Assembly (NCBI RefSeq): GCF_022200785.1 | Contig: NZ_CP087585.1 | Coordinates: forward strand, 4,464,001-4,528,000 | Source: Pedobacter mucosus | GTDB lineage: Bacteria; Bacteroidota; Bacteroidia; Sphingobacteriales; Sphingobacteriaceae | Length of the DNA: 64,000 nucleotides | Reading direction: 5' to 3' | Shown here: positions 15,284 through 24,269 of the stretch, in pieces | Layout: each line of letters opens with the position of its first letter | Numbering within the stretch: position 1 is the stretch's first letter | The notes under the pieces: generated by a model | Told to the model about the DNA's origin: nothing | Databases searched by the model: none | The model's input: the letters and a program-made list of their open reading frames with translations, nothing else | Position numbers and translations under genes: made by a program

Positions 15284-16252
15284 ATGATACTGGTAACAGG
15301 AGGAACTGGATTTTTAGGGTCTGAATTAATTAAACAACTTACTGATCAAGGTTTTGCTGTTCGGGCGACCAAACGCGAAAAATCTATTATCCCGGCTATA
15401 TTAAAAGATATTTCTTTAATTGAATGGTTTCCTGCTGATATTAACGAACCTTCTACACTAGAAGATGCATTCGAAGGAATAACTAAAGTTTATCATTGCG
15501 CCGCATTTGTATCTTTAAATTCGAAGGATAAAAAGCAATTATTTCATGTTAACATTGATGGAACTTCGAACATCATTAATTTATGCAGCGAATACAATTG
15601 CAGGTTATTGCATGTTAGTTCTGTTGCTGCCTTAGGTATTGCAAAAAAGGGTAAAGAAATAAACGAGAAAGATTTTTGGGAATATGATTCGAAAGCCCAT
15701 GCTTATGGTTTATCAAAGTATGAAGGCGAAATGGAAGTTTGGCGAGGCATAACCGAAGGTTTAGATGCTGTAATTGTTAATCCATCTATTATTATCGGTA
15801 AAAATGCTGGCTTTGAAGGAAGTGGTGCAATCTTTAAATTGATCAAAAATAACTTTCCATATTATACAAATGGAGCTTCTGGTTTTGTAGATGTAGAAGA
15901 TGTTGCTAAAGCAATGATCTTATTGATGAATACCGAGGTAACCGGAGAACGTTATATTATATCATCAGAGAATTATAATTATAAAGATTTTTTTGGATTA
16001 ATAGCCAAAGGTTTCAAAGTTAAGGCGCCCGTAAAAGAAGCCAAAGCATGGATGTTAGGATTAGCCTGGCGAGCTTTAAAATTTGTAGCACTTTTTACTA
16101 ATTCGCAGCCATCGATAACTAAAGATACAGCAGAAAGCAGCTTAACGTTAAGTTATTACAACAATAAAAAAGTGACCGAAACCATAGGGATTATTTTTAA
16201 ACCGGTTGCAAAAAGCATAGAAGAGATTACATCAACTTTAACTAATGCATAA
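15284..16252 (+). CDS. NAD-dependent epimerase/dehydratase (extended SDR) family protein
   Basis: A 322-residue extended short-chain dehydrogenase beginning MILVTGGTGFLGSELIKQL, with the Rossmann GxxGxxG motif. SSVAALG and the YGLSKYEGE segment (YxxxK) form the active site. The middle resembles nucleoside-diphosphate-sugar epimerases or dihydroflavonol-type reductases, with GSGAIFKLIKN in the substrate half. The reading frame extends 11 codons further up to 15251, but the -7 box at 15242 and family starts favour 15284. It overlaps the end of the convergent DUF3667 gene by 11 bases. The substrate is not known. Confidence 0.85.
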   Translation: MILVTGGTGFLGSELIKQLTDQGFAVRATKREKSIIPAILKDISLIEWFPADINEPSTLEDAFEGITKVYHCAAFVSLNSKDKKQLFHVNIDGTSNIINLCSEYNCRLLHVSSVAALGIAKKGKEINEKDFWEYDSKAHAYGLSKYEGEMEVWRGITEGLDAVIVNPSIIIGKNAGFEGSGAIFKLIKNNFPYYTNGASGFVDVEDVAKAMILLMNTEVTGERYIISSENYNYKDFFGLIAKGFKVKAPVKEAKAWMLGLAWRALKFVALFTNSQPSITKDTAESSLTLSYYNNKKVTETIGIIFKPVAKSIEEITSTLTNA

Positions 16253-17186
16253 GTAAAAGCGTTAGTACAATTAGTAGTTTTTTGTAAAGTACAAAGGTTA
16301 TAAAAAATAATATTCTAGCGATGAAGTAAGTTTTTACAAATGTTAGGATTGCCTTTTCTTCAGGGAAAACTTTTCTAAAGGCTATAAATAAATAAGGTAT
16401 CCAATAAATCATGTTAACAAGTTCAAAGCTCGAACCGAAGAAAAAATCAGTTACTGGTTGAGTACCTTTATGATAGAAAAGCCAGAGAAATGGTTTAAAC
16501 AAATTAATATCATACTTATACCTAAAAATCGATAAAATTGAAAAGATGATCAGTTGAAACGACACGAAGTGTGCTGTGAATACTAGCGCATTAGAAAAAT
16601 ACTTGAACCTCTTTTTATTAAACAGATAAATTGCGAGTGCTGAGAAAGGTATAATAAGTATGATAAATGATTTACTATAAATATAACTATTGAGCCAGAA
16701 TCGCTTGCTAAATTCATCGGTGCTTAAGCCAAAATGAGCAAGTTTTATATCTGTTAAGGCCTCAATCTGCTTAACAATCCACTCATCTACAGGTTCTAGC
16801 CATTTGAAAATATAATAATTACTTATTCCGCCAAATTTCTCATCTCCAATATTTGGAGTGTAATCTGTTACGCCTATTAAATGGGTGATAAAAAAAAATA
16901 AAATATTTGCTAACAAAAATATCTGCATCGGTTTGGCGTATTTTACGCGAATACCATGCATATTTTGTTCAGCTAAAAAACCTGGCTTAGCAAATATATA
17001 TTTTGACGAACGAACAAACTTACCGTCAAAATGCGTAAAAACATCAACTGTTTGTTCTACAAATTTTTTAATTCTGTAATCTGATTCGTGAAAAGCTTTC
17101 TCTCCACAATTATGGCAAAATTTGCCTTCAAACTTAGTTTGACAAGAAGGACATGTATTAACCTCGCGATTACTATCTTTGTACAT
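16242..17186 (-). CDS. DUF3667 domain zinc-ribbon membrane protein
   Basis: A 314-residue protein with an N-terminal zinc ribbon (CPSC...CHNCG, four cysteines within the first 30 residues), then a conserved amphipathic segment (VDVFTHFDGKFVRSSKYI, KPGFL) and KPMQIFLLANILFF. Four to five hydrophobic segments follow. This is the DUF3667 pattern, a Bacteroidota-rich family of unknown function. I begin at the ATG at 17186, since a longer frame would overlap the divergent serB gene by 51 bases. Its 3' end overlaps the epimerase gene by 11 bases, which is unusual for convergent genes. Confidence 0.8.
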   Translation of the reverse strand: MYKDSNREVNTCPSCQTKFEGKFCHNCGEKAFHESDYRIKKFVEQTVDVFTHFDGKFVRSSKYIFAKPGFLAEQNMHGIRVKYAKPMQIFLLANILFFFITHLIGVTDYTPNIGDEKFGGISNYYIFKWLEPVDEWIVKQIEALTDIKLAHFGLSTDEFSKRFWLNSYIYSKSFIILIIPFSALAIYLFNKKRFKYFSNALVFTAHFVSFQLIIFSILSIFRYKYDINLFKPFLWLFYHKGTQPVTDFFFGSSFELVNMIYWIPYLFIAFRKVFPEEKAILTFVKTYFIARILFFITFVLYKKLLIVLTLLLMH

Positions 17187-17243
17187 ATAAGAACAAATAT
17201 ATAATTTCAGCTCGAAAATTAATAGCCCATTTAACAGTTTGCA

Positions 17244-18542
17244 ATGCAAAAAAAAGCCTACTACATAATTGATTTCGATAGTACATTTACTCAAGTAGAA
17301 GCGCTTGATGAGCTTGCCAGAATTTCTTTAAAAAATCATCCAGATAAAGAATCTATTTTCCAAAAAATTGAAGATTATACCAATTTTGCAATGGAAGGAA
17401 AAATGTCTTTTTCTGAAAGTTTAGCTCAACGTGTAAAATTACTCGATGCCACTGAAGATCACTTAAAGCTTTTAATTAAACATTTAAAAAAGAAAGTTTC
17501 TACTTCATTTTCGAGAAACGCAGCTTTTTTTAAGCAGCATGCAGATGATGTATTGATTGTTTCAGGTGGTTTCAAAGAATTTATTACGCCTGTTGTAAGT
17601 CAGTACCACATTAAAAAAGAAAACATTTATGCCAATACTTTCGTAACTACTGGCGATGGAAAAATAATTGATTATGATCATGCTAATCCATTAAGTGAAG
17701 AAGGCGGAAAAGTAAAGTTGCTTCAACATTTAAAATTAGAAGGAACCTTATTTGGTATTGGTGATGGTTATTCTGATTTCCAACTGCGTGAAAGTGGAAT
17801 GATTAATAAATTTTTTGCCTTTACAGAAAATATTGCTCGCGAAAGTATTGTTTCAAGAGCCGATCATGTTACGCCAAGTTTTGACGAGTTTTTGTATGTA
17901 AATGATTTACCTCGGGCGATATCTTATCCTAAAAATAGAATTCTTTGTTTGGTAATTGGTAATGTAGATCCATTGAGCATTGCCATCTTAAAAAATGATG
18001 GTTTATCCATCAGACATAAAACTTCTTTCGAAGAAAAGTACGTTAAAGATGTTGGTATTATTCTTTTTGCTGATGGGGAAAAGATGGATAAGGATCAATT
18101 AAAAAATGCGGCAAAGCTTAAAACAATAGGATATTTAGGCAACGCAAAAAATAAAATTGATTTAGATTTATGTACTAAACAGGGAATTGTCGTTTTCGAC
18201 GATCCTAAAAATAACAAGCGTAATATTGATTTTATTCCAAAACGAGTTGCCGAATTTATGAATAGTGGAGCAACTTATTTAAGTAGTAATTTCCCAAATT
18301 TACAATTACCTAAAATTGAGAAGTCGCACCGTTTAATCCATATTCATAAAAATGTTCCAGGTATCATGGCGCAGATTAATACAGTTTTTGCTAAGCATAA
18401 TATTAATATTGTTAGTCAGTTTTTAATGACGAATTTAGAAATCGGCTATGCGATTACTGATATTAATGCGGAATATGATAAACAATTATTTAAATCGCTA
18501 AAGAAGATAGATCATACTGTAAAATTTAGGGTATTATATTAG
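17244..18542 (+). CDS. serB: Phosphoserine phosphatase fused to a SerA-type serine-binding ACT tail
   Basis: SerB hydrolyses L-phosphoserine, the last step of serine synthesis. The first 215 residues show the HAD motifs: DFDST (nucleophile Asp10, Asp12), VSGGF (about residue 110), GGKVKLL with the motif III Lys, and GIGDGYSD (about residues 171-178). Residues 230-340 look like a remnant of a D-3-phosphoglycerate dehydrogenase. Residues 345-432 closely resemble the regulatory ACT domain of SerA, with NFPNLQLP, HRLIHIHKNVPG (His368, Asn370) and INIVSQ (Asn388), the serine-binding residues of E. coli SerA. The dehydrogenase catalytic core is absent. The start has a nearby TTTG box with a three-base spacer. 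The fusion predicts feedback by L-serine (inference). Confidence 0.88.
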   Translation: MQKKAYYIIDFDSTFTQVEALDELARISLKNHPDKESIFQKIEDYTNFAMEGKMSFSESLAQRVKLLDATEDHLKLLIKHLKKKVSTSFSRNAAFFKQHADDVLIVSGGFKEFITPVVSQYHIKKENIYANTFVTTGDGKIIDYDHANPLSEEGGKVKLLQHLKLEGTLFGIGDGYSDFQLRESGMINKFFAFTENIARESIVSRADHVTPSFDEFLYVNDLPRAISYPKNRILCLVIGNVDPLSIAILKNDGLSIRHKTSFEEKYVKDVGIILFADGEKMDKDQLKNAAKLKTIGYLGNAKNKIDLDLCTKQGIVVFDDPKNNKRNIDFIPKRVAEFMNSGATYLSSNFPNLQLPKIEKSHRLIHIHKNVPGIMAQINTVFAKHNINIVSQFLMTNLEIGYAITDINAEYDKQLFKSLKKIDHTVKFRVLY

Positions 18543-18551
18543 TAATGACGT

Positions 18552-18929
18552 ATGAAGCAATTTGCAATAGTATTTTTTGGAGGAGGTTTAGGGAGTTTGG
18601 CTAGATTTCTAATCACAAAACTTTATTTGGGTCGATTTGCAAAATTTCCATATGCAACACTAACGTCTAATGTTTTAAGCTGTTTAATTATGGGTTTATT
18701 TCTTGGCTTTTATCTTCAAAAATCGAGTTTAAACGAAAACTTAAAATTATTTGTAATTACAGGATTTTGTGGTGGCTTTAGCACTTATTCAACCTACACA
18801 TTAGAAACATTTAACCTGTATAAAGATGGGCAATATACTTTCGCTCTCCTTAATGTTTTAATAAATTTTGTTCTCTGCATAGTTGGTATTTTAGGAGGAG
18901 TGTACCTTTCTAAAGTTAGATTGGCTTAA
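18552..18929 (+). CDS. crcB: CrcB/Fluc-type fluoride channel
   Basis: CrcB dimers export fluoride across the cytoplasmic membrane. The 125-residue length and four hydrophobic segments fit the family. The signature GGGLGSLARFLI at the N-terminus and GFCGGFSTYSTYTLE at about residues 73-88, with the STYST fluoride-coordinating Phe/Thr track, are visible. It starts nine bases after serB on the same strand and is followed 13 bases later by the dioxygenase gene. No fluoride riboswitch is visible in front of it, so it likely rides on the serB transcript. Confidence 0.94.
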   Translation: MKQFAIVFFGGGLGSLARFLITKLYLGRFAKFPYATLTSNVLSCLIMGLFLGFYLQKSSLNENLKLFVITGFCGGFSTYSTYTLETFNLYKDGQYTFALLNVLINFVLCIVGILGGVYLSKVRLA

Positions 18930-18942
18930 TGATTTAATTACA

Positions 18943-19908
18943 ATGGAATTTACTCCCGAGATAAAATATAAACTAGATCAACTTCAAGAAAAATACACGG
19001 CAATGGGGCAAGATATGGCATCTTATCTTGATGGCTTACTTTACGCTGATTTTCTTACCTATTGGGATTATATTCATTTAGATACACTTTTAAGTTTACA
19101 AAGTCCGAAAACGCCCTTTCCTGATGAAGAGATTTTTATCATGTATCATCAGATTACAGAGCTTTATTTCAAGCTGGCGTTACATGAATGCAAACAAATT
19201 GCGGAGCACGAAAATTTAACAGTCGATTTTTTTACAGCACGCGTAAAAAGAATAAATGCTTATTTTAATGCTTTAACTACTTCTTTTGAAGTGATGGTTG
19301 ATGGCATGGAAAAAGAACAGTTTTTAAAATTTAGAATGTCGCTTTTGCCTGCCAGTGGTTTTCAATCGGGTCAATATAGAATGATTGAAATTTGTGCCAC
19401 AGATTTTAATCGGTTGGTTGATAAAAGTAAAAGAGTAGAACTAAGTACGGCCACAATTGAAGAACAATTTGAACATATTTATTGGAAATTTGGCGCAACC
19501 GAATTAGCTTCAGGAAAACAAACCTTAACGCTAAAGCAGTTTATAAAGAAGTACGCTGCACAATTTTTGCAATTAGCAAAAGATAGATCCTTAACTAATT
19601 TTTCCGCACTGTATCATCAATTGCAAGCGAATGGATATGATGTTTCTGCACTTGCGGAAGAATTACGCAAGCTCGATTTATATGTTAATGTAGAATGGCC
19701 ATTATCACACTATAAATCCGCTGTGCGATATTTAGAGAAAGATCCAAGTGATATTGCTGCCACTGGCGGAACGAATTGGCAGAAATATTTGCCCCCAAGA
19801 TTTCAAAAAAGAATTTTTTATCCTTTTTTGTGGGCGGATGAACAGATAGAAGAATGGGGTAAAGGTTGGGTGCTTAGTGTACTCAAAACACTCAAAAACA
19901 AAGATTAA
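18943..19908 (+). CDS. Tryptophan 2,3-dioxygenase family haem protein
   Basis: A 321-residue protein of the tryptophan dioxygenase family, which opens the indole ring of tryptophan to N-formylkynurenine. Family residues are in place: MYHQITELYFKL with the distal His69, KFRMSLLPASGFQSGQYR with the substrate-binding Arg near residue 129, and LSHYKSAVRYL with the proximal haem His near residue 256, followed by ATGGTNWQKYLPP, which resembles the usual GTGGSSG loop. The GTGGSSG segment is changed to ATGGTNW. No other kynurenine genes lie nearby. It may therefore be an active tryptophan dioxygenase or a divergent member with another indole substrate. Confidence 0.85.
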   Translation: MEFTPEIKYKLDQLQEKYTAMGQDMASYLDGLLYADFLTYWDYIHLDTLLSLQSPKTPFPDEEIFIMYHQITELYFKLALHECKQIAEHENLTVDFFTARVKRINAYFNALTTSFEVMVDGMEKEQFLKFRMSLLPASGFQSGQYRMIEICATDFNRLVDKSKRVELSTATIEEQFEHIYWKFGATELASGKQTLTLKQFIKKYAAQFLQLAKDRSLTNFSALYHQLQANGYDVSALAEELRKLDLYVNVEWPLSHYKSAVRYLEKDPSDIAATGGTNWQKYLPPRFQKRIFYPFLWADEQIEEWGKGWVLSVLKTLKNKD

Positions 19909-19982
19909 TATCAGAAAATACTATTTTAAAAGAAGCATTTTTCTTAAATTGCCAAAAATAATTAGTGATTTATTTAATTAAC

Positions 19983-20002
19983 GAATGCTACTATTAGCAT
20001 TC
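19983..20002. terminator. Possible terminator hairpin between the dioxygenase and ilvE genes
   Basis: GAATGCTA and TAGCATTC form a perfect eight-base stem with a four-base loop. The U-run is weak, so this is a candidate only. Confidence 0.35.
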
Positions 20003-20039
20003 AATTATTCTATCATTCACTGATTCAAATTCCTATACA

Positions 20040-21104
20040 ATGACCGAAACATTAGATATAAAAATCACCAAGGCTGAGCAAACGCGTTTGTTGGTTACGG
20101 ATTTTTCACAGTTACCTTTTGGTAAAGTTTTTACAGATCATATGTTTACCGCTGATTTTGAAGGCGGTGAATGGAAAAATTTACAGATATTGCCTTACGG
20201 ACCAATTCCGATAAGTCCTGCAATATCTGCTCTTCATTACGGACAAGCGATATTTGAAGGTTTAAAAGCTTATCGCCAGCCTGATGGTCGCATTAGTGTT
20301 TTTCGTGCTGATAAAAACTTTGAGCGCTTCAATAAATCTGCTTCCAGGATGTCTATGCCAACTATTCCTGAAGAAATTTTTATGCAAGGTTTAGCGGCGT
20401 TAATTGCTACTGATGAAAAATGGGTGCCAAACCAGGATGATTACGCATTGTATATTCGCCCTGTTATGTTTGCAATGGATCCCTATTTAGGCGTTAAAGC
20501 GTCAGATACTTATAAATTTGTTTTACTAACCACCCCGACTGGGCCATACTACAATTCAGCTTTGAAAGTGAAAATTGAAACGGAATATACCCGTGCTGAT
20601 GAAGGTGGAGTAGGGTACGCAAAAACTGCAGGTAATTATGCACGTTCTTTGTATCCATTTGAACAAGCTAAAAAAGAAGGCTACGACCAGTTAATCTGGA
20701 CAGATTCTATTTCGCATGAATATATTGAAGAAGCAGGTACTGCAAATCTTCTTTTTGTAATTGATGGCAAATTGGTTACGCCTTCTATCAGAAGTACGGT
20801 TTTAGATGGCGTTACTCGAGATACCATTATTAAACTGGCTAAAGATGCCGGTATAGAAGTAGAAGAACGCAGAGTTTCTGTTAAAGAAGTAATTGTAGGA
20901 ATTGAAAATGGCAGCCTAACGGAAGCTTTTGCCGCTGGAACAGCCGCTACAGTAACCCATGTTGGTGAAATAGGATATAACGGACAGAATTATAAGTTAA
21001 CGGAATCGTCGACTAGAAAAGTATCAAACGGGATCGCAAAAAAACTTAATGATATTCGTTATGGTTTAGCCCCTGATGAATTTGGTTGGAACTGGATTTT
21101 GTAA
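20040..21104 (+). CDS. ilvE: Branched-chain amino acid aminotransferase
   Basis: IlvE transfers the amino group between glutamate and the branched-chain 2-oxo acids, the last step of Leu, Ile and Val synthesis and the first step of their degradation. The 354 residues fit the class IV (ECA-type) group. Motifs seen are ALHYGQAIFEGLKAYR near residue 67, the PLP lysine in YAKTAGNYARSLYPF (about residue 196), EYIEEAGTANLLFVI and the phosphate-binding GTAATVTHVGEI. A separate transcript is likely since the gap upstream is 131 bases and a terminator follows. Confidence 0.96.
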   Translation: MTETLDIKITKAEQTRLLVTDFSQLPFGKVFTDHMFTADFEGGEWKNLQILPYGPIPISPAISALHYGQAIFEGLKAYRQPDGRISVFRADKNFERFNKSASRMSMPTIPEEIFMQGLAALIATDEKWVPNQDDYALYIRPVMFAMDPYLGVKASDTYKFVLLTTPTGPYYNSALKVKIETEYTRADEGGVGYAKTAGNYARSLYPFEQAKKEGYDQLIWTDSISHEYIEEAGTANLLFVIDGKLVTPSIRSTVLDGVTRDTIIKLAKDAGIEVEERRVSVKEVIVGIENGSLTEAFAAGTAATVTHVGEIGYNGQNYKLTESSTRKVSNGIAKKLNDIRYGLAPDEFGWNWIL

Positions 21105-21122
21105 TTAAAAAGAAACGCAAAA

Positions 21123-21164
21123 AAATAACCCCAATGCAGATTCTGCTTTGGGGTTATTTTTTTT
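21123..21164 (+). terminator. Terminator after ilvE
   Basis: CCCCAA..TTGGGG forms the outer stem, with an inner GCAG/CTGC stem and a run of eight T. A strong rho-independent terminator. Confidence 0.85.
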
Positions 21165-21272
21165 ATTTAATGTGCCAGTTTCGTTATGCTGAATTGATTT
21201 CAGCATCGTTTTTACACTATAAAAACCCTGAAATAAAATCAAGGTAACTGGCGCTGACAAGACAGTATGGTT

Positions 21273-21737
21273 TTATTTATCTAAAATCACAACACCTTTA
21301 GCCTCAAAAGCCAGTTCTTTTTTAGGATCAGTAATTTTTGCCACTTCTTCGGGTGTTTTTTTTGCGTCTTCTGCATAGTGGCGAAGGGTTTCTACAGAGA
21401 TGGTTTGTTTTTTAGCAACGCCATCCAACACAACCTTTTTGCCTACAATATCCATCGGCATAAAAAATGCGTAATCTTTAAAAGTAATACGCATTGGATC
21501 ACCGTTTGGCATTTCTAAAGTCATCCAGCATCCTTTCTTCTTACACACATCAATAACTTTACCTTCAATTTTCATATCTACTGCATTATCACTGCCCATC
21601 GCAGCTTCCATTTTGGCTGCTGGTTTAACATCTCCAGGTTTAACCTCGTCTCCAAACTTCTGACCTGAATATGAGTTTTGCGCAAAAGTTATTACCGCTA
21701 TTATGCAAAAACTAAGTGTTAATATGATCTTTTTCAT
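21273..21737 (-). CDS. DUF4920 domain periplasmic protein
   Basis: A 154-residue protein with a signal peptide (cleavage near TFAQN). The remainder matches DUF4920 as found in Bacteroidota: EGKVIDVCKKKGCWMTLEM with two cysteines, ITFKDYAFFMP and DGVAKKQTISVETLRHYA. The CxxxxGCW pattern could bind a metal or form a disulfide. The function is unknown. It is a single gene, with a terminator on its upstream side that belongs to the radA transcript. Confidence 0.85.
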   Translation of the reverse strand: MKKIILTLSFCIIAVITFAQNSYSGQKFGDEVKPGDVKPAAKMEAAMGSDNAVDMKIEGKVIDVCKKKGCWMTLEMPNGDPMRITFKDYAFFMPMDIVGKKVVLDGVAKKQTISVETLRHYAEDAKKTPEEVAKITDPKKELAFEAKGVVILDK

Positions 21738-21791
21738 GATGTTATGATTTTTCCAGTTTATCTAACTTAAAGGTATTAAAAATGTTGATAC

Positions 21792-21824
21792 AAAAAAAAT
21801 CCTCGCTAGCTTTCGCTAACGAGG
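21792..21824 (-). terminator. Terminator on the minus strand downstream of radA
   Basis: On the minus strand CCTCGTTAGC and GCTAGCGAGG pair around a GAAA tetraloop and are followed by eight T (the run of A at 21792-21799). One G-U pair is needed. The hairpin is about 230 bases past the radA stop. Confidence 0.8.
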
Positions 21825-22055
21825 AAAATCATCCCTATTGTTATAGATCACATCCCATGATGTACAACATAATACATTAGGCAAATGTGAATCCAAAAAC
21901 AAAATATAAAGCCTAATAATTAACATCTGTTTGTAAATCAGTTGGTTATGGTGTAATTATGTGGCATGCCAAATCTATATTAATTAGCGAGATGAGTAAG
22001 TTTTTACCCAATGTGAGCAACTGTGGCGATTATATACCTCTATCAGAACGTATTT
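21825..22055. other. Noncoding stretch with no recognisable feature
   Basis: About 230 bases between the radA stop and its terminator. I saw no reading frame, no repeat from the other families and no tRNA-like fold. It may be a long 3' untranslated region of radA. Confidence 0.4.
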
Positions 22056-23432
22056 TTACCCAAACACCAATTCAAAAACCTCCTCAATTTTACCAACTCC
22101 TTTGATTTCTATATTATACTTAGTTAAGTCTAATCCTTTTAAATTATATTTTGAAATATATATCATCTCAAAGCCTAATTTATCAGCTTCAACAATTCTC
22201 TGTTCAATTCTATTTACCGCTCTAATTTCGCCCGATAACCCTACTTCTGCAGCAAAACAGTTTTTCGTGGAAACTGCAATATCCTGATGCGAAGAAATTA
22301 TGGCAACCAAAACAGCCAAATCAATAGCAGGATCTTCCACTCTTAATCCGCCTGCAATATTTAAAAAAACATCATGAGCACTTAGTTTGAAGCCACATCT
22401 TTTTTCTAAAACGGCTAAAAGCATGTTCATTCTTTTAGTGTCAAATCCGGTGGCTGATCTTTGTGGATTACCATATGCTGCGGGACTAACCAAAGCTTGG
22501 GTTTCAATAAGCATTGGTCTAACACCCTCCAGCATCGCTGCAATAGCGATTCCACTTAGCTCTTCATCACGTTGTGATAAAAGAATTTCTGATGGATTGG
22601 AGACTTCTCTCAAACCTGTTCCCTGCATTTCATAAATACCCAACTCTGCTGCAGAACCGAATCTGTTTTTAATTGACCTTAAAATTCTATACACATGATG
22701 CCTGTCGCCCTCAAATTGCAAAACGGTATCAACCATATGCTCTAATATTTTTGGTCCGGCGATGGCTCCATCTTTTGTAATGTGACCAATTAGAAATACT
22801 GGAACGCCAGTTTCTTTTGCAAATCTTAATAATTCTGCTGTACATTCTCTCACCTGCGAAACACTTCCTGGGGTAGAATCAATTTGTGATGAATGTAAGG
22901 TTTGAATAGAATCAACCACCAATATTTCTGGTTGTAGAATTTCTATTTGCTTAAAAATATTTTGAGTAGATGTTTCCGTTAAAATATAGCAATCTGAAGA
23001 TGCGTTTTCTGTGATTCTTTCTGCCCGCATTTTAATTTGCTGCTCACTTTCTTCCCCAGAAATATACAATAATTTCTTTCCTTTTAAGTTAAGCGCTAAC
23101 TGTAACATCAGTGTAGATTTTCCAATACCAGGTTCTCCACCAATTAAAACAATAGATCCTTCTACTAATCCACCGCCCAAAACCCGATCTAATTCCTTAT
23201 CACCGGTTAAAATTCTTCTTTCAGTTGATGATTTTATGTCGTCAACTTTATTAGGTTTACTTAGTTTCCTGCTTCCTGATTCGCTTTTCCAGGTAGGAAT
23301 TGCAGCCGAGCTTTTTTCTACTATTTCTTCTACAAAGGTATTCCATTCATTACAAGATGGGCATTTCCCTAGCCATTTTGCTGATTCATGTCCACAGTTT
23401 TGACAGAAATACGCTGTTTTTGTTTTTGCCAA
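22056..23432 (-). CDS. radA: DNA repair protein RadA/Sms
   Basis: RadA is a RecA-like ATPase that helps branch migration of recombination intermediates. The 458 residues contain an N-terminal C4 zinc finger (C10, C13, C24, C27 in CQNCG..CPSC), Walker A GGEPGIGKST at residues 98-107, the RadA-specific KNRFG motif near residue 255, and a C-terminal Lon-protease-like domain without a proper catalytic dyad. The genomic region upstream holds repeats. It is transcribed as a single gene with a terminator 230 bases downstream. Confidence 0.97.
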   Translation of the reverse strand: MAKTKTAYFCQNCGHESAKWLGKCPSCNEWNTFVEEIVEKSSAAIPTWKSESGSRKLSKPNKVDDIKSSTERRILTGDKELDRVLGGGLVEGSIVLIGGEPGIGKSTLMLQLALNLKGKKLLYISGEESEQQIKMRAERITENASSDCYILTETSTQNIFKQIEILQPEILVVDSIQTLHSSQIDSTPGSVSQVRECTAELLRFAKETGVPVFLIGHITKDGAIAGPKILEHMVDTVLQFEGDRHHVYRILRSIKNRFGSAAELGIYEMQGTGLREVSNPSEILLSQRDEELSGIAIAAMLEGVRPMLIETQALVSPAAYGNPQRSATGFDTKRMNMLLAVLEKRCGFKLSAHDVFLNIAGGLRVEDPAIDLAVLVAIISSHQDIAVSTKNCFAAEVGLSGEIRAVNRIEQRIVEADKLGFEMIYISKYNLKGLDLTKYNIEIKGVGKIEEVFELVFG

Positions 23433-23549
23433 TTGAATAAAATTTTAGACTACGAATTTAGACTTTCGTGCTTAAAAATAATTGATTTTTTGAATATAAT
23501 TAAAAGGCAGGAGAATTGAGTTCGGTGATATTTTTTTGAAAAGGAATTG

Positions 23550-23807
23550 CAGTGAATCTTCGGGAGAGCTTGCTCCCGCCATTCGCTGTAGCCCAATGAA
23601 AAATTGGGGCTGCCGCTTCTGTCGGGTTTAGTAACAAAGCTAGTCTTAACAAATCGTTTAAAATATAAATCTAATTTAATCTATCTGCGTTCTTAACTTC
23701 AGGCCATGATTTATAAACCCGATTGCACGAAGGCCGATTATTTCAATAGGCTTAAGGTAAAGCTGGACCGAAGCAAACCGATTGTAACCGAACATTGCTT
23801 TCCAAAT
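23550..23807 (+). repeat. 258-bp intergenic element, copy 1
   Basis: The first of two same-direction copies in the 837-base gap between radA and rng. It starts at CAGTGAATC and ends at GCTTTCCAAAT. Recognisable parts are the hairpin CCCAAT-GAAAA-ATTGGG, the block GGCTGCCGCTTCTGTCGGG, and a conserved right half from CTTCAGGCCATGA through AAACCCGATTG to AGCAAACCGATTGTAAC. It is noncoding. Copy 2 is 349 bases away. Confidence 0.8.
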
Positions 23808-23898
23808 TGTAATTTGTAATACGATTCAAACCTTATATTGCTAAGAATGTAAAGAACTTTGAGTTATGTTATTAAAACCTTTCGTTGAAAAGCAATCT

Positions 23899-24156
23899 CA
23901 GTGAATTGTGGGGATAGACTGCTCCCGCCATTCACTGTAGCCCAATGAAAAATAGGGGCTGCCGCTTCTGTCGGGTTTAGTAACAAAGCTAGTCTGAGCA
24001 AATTGTTTAAAATATTAAATCGTATTTAATTTATCTGCGTCCTTAACTTCAGGCCATGATTTATAAACCCGATTGCACGAAGGCCGATTATTTCTATTGG
24101 CCGTAGCTAAAGCGGGCCGGAGCAAACCGATTGTAACTGAACATTGCTTTCCAAAT
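23899..24156 (+). repeat. 258-bp intergenic element, copy 2
   Basis: A second same-direction copy of equal length. The left third differs more than the right two thirds. Changes include the hairpin arm, which now reads CCCAAT..ATAGGG. The unit-to-unit distance of 349 leaves about 91 unrelated bases between the copies. It is followed by the rng terminator. Confidence 0.8.
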
Positions 24157-24220
24157 CTTTAATTTTATATAACAAGCTTACCAACATAAATTATTCATGA
24201 AAATAAATCCTTTTAAACGC

Positions 24221-24245
24221 AAAAAGCCTGGATGTAAATCCAGGC
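24221..24245 (-). terminator. Terminator after rng (minus strand)
   Basis: GCCTGGAT and ATCCAGGC form an eight-base stem with a four-base loop (minus strand TTAC). Five T follow on the minus strand (A run at 24221-24225). Confidence 0.8.
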
Positions 24246-24269
24246 TCTTCTGCAAAAATGTGTTTTGAA

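Noticed and set aside
18500..18560. Fluoride riboswitch before crcB
   Set aside because: The gap between serB and crcB is nine bases, too short for a riboswitch, and none is visible before serB.
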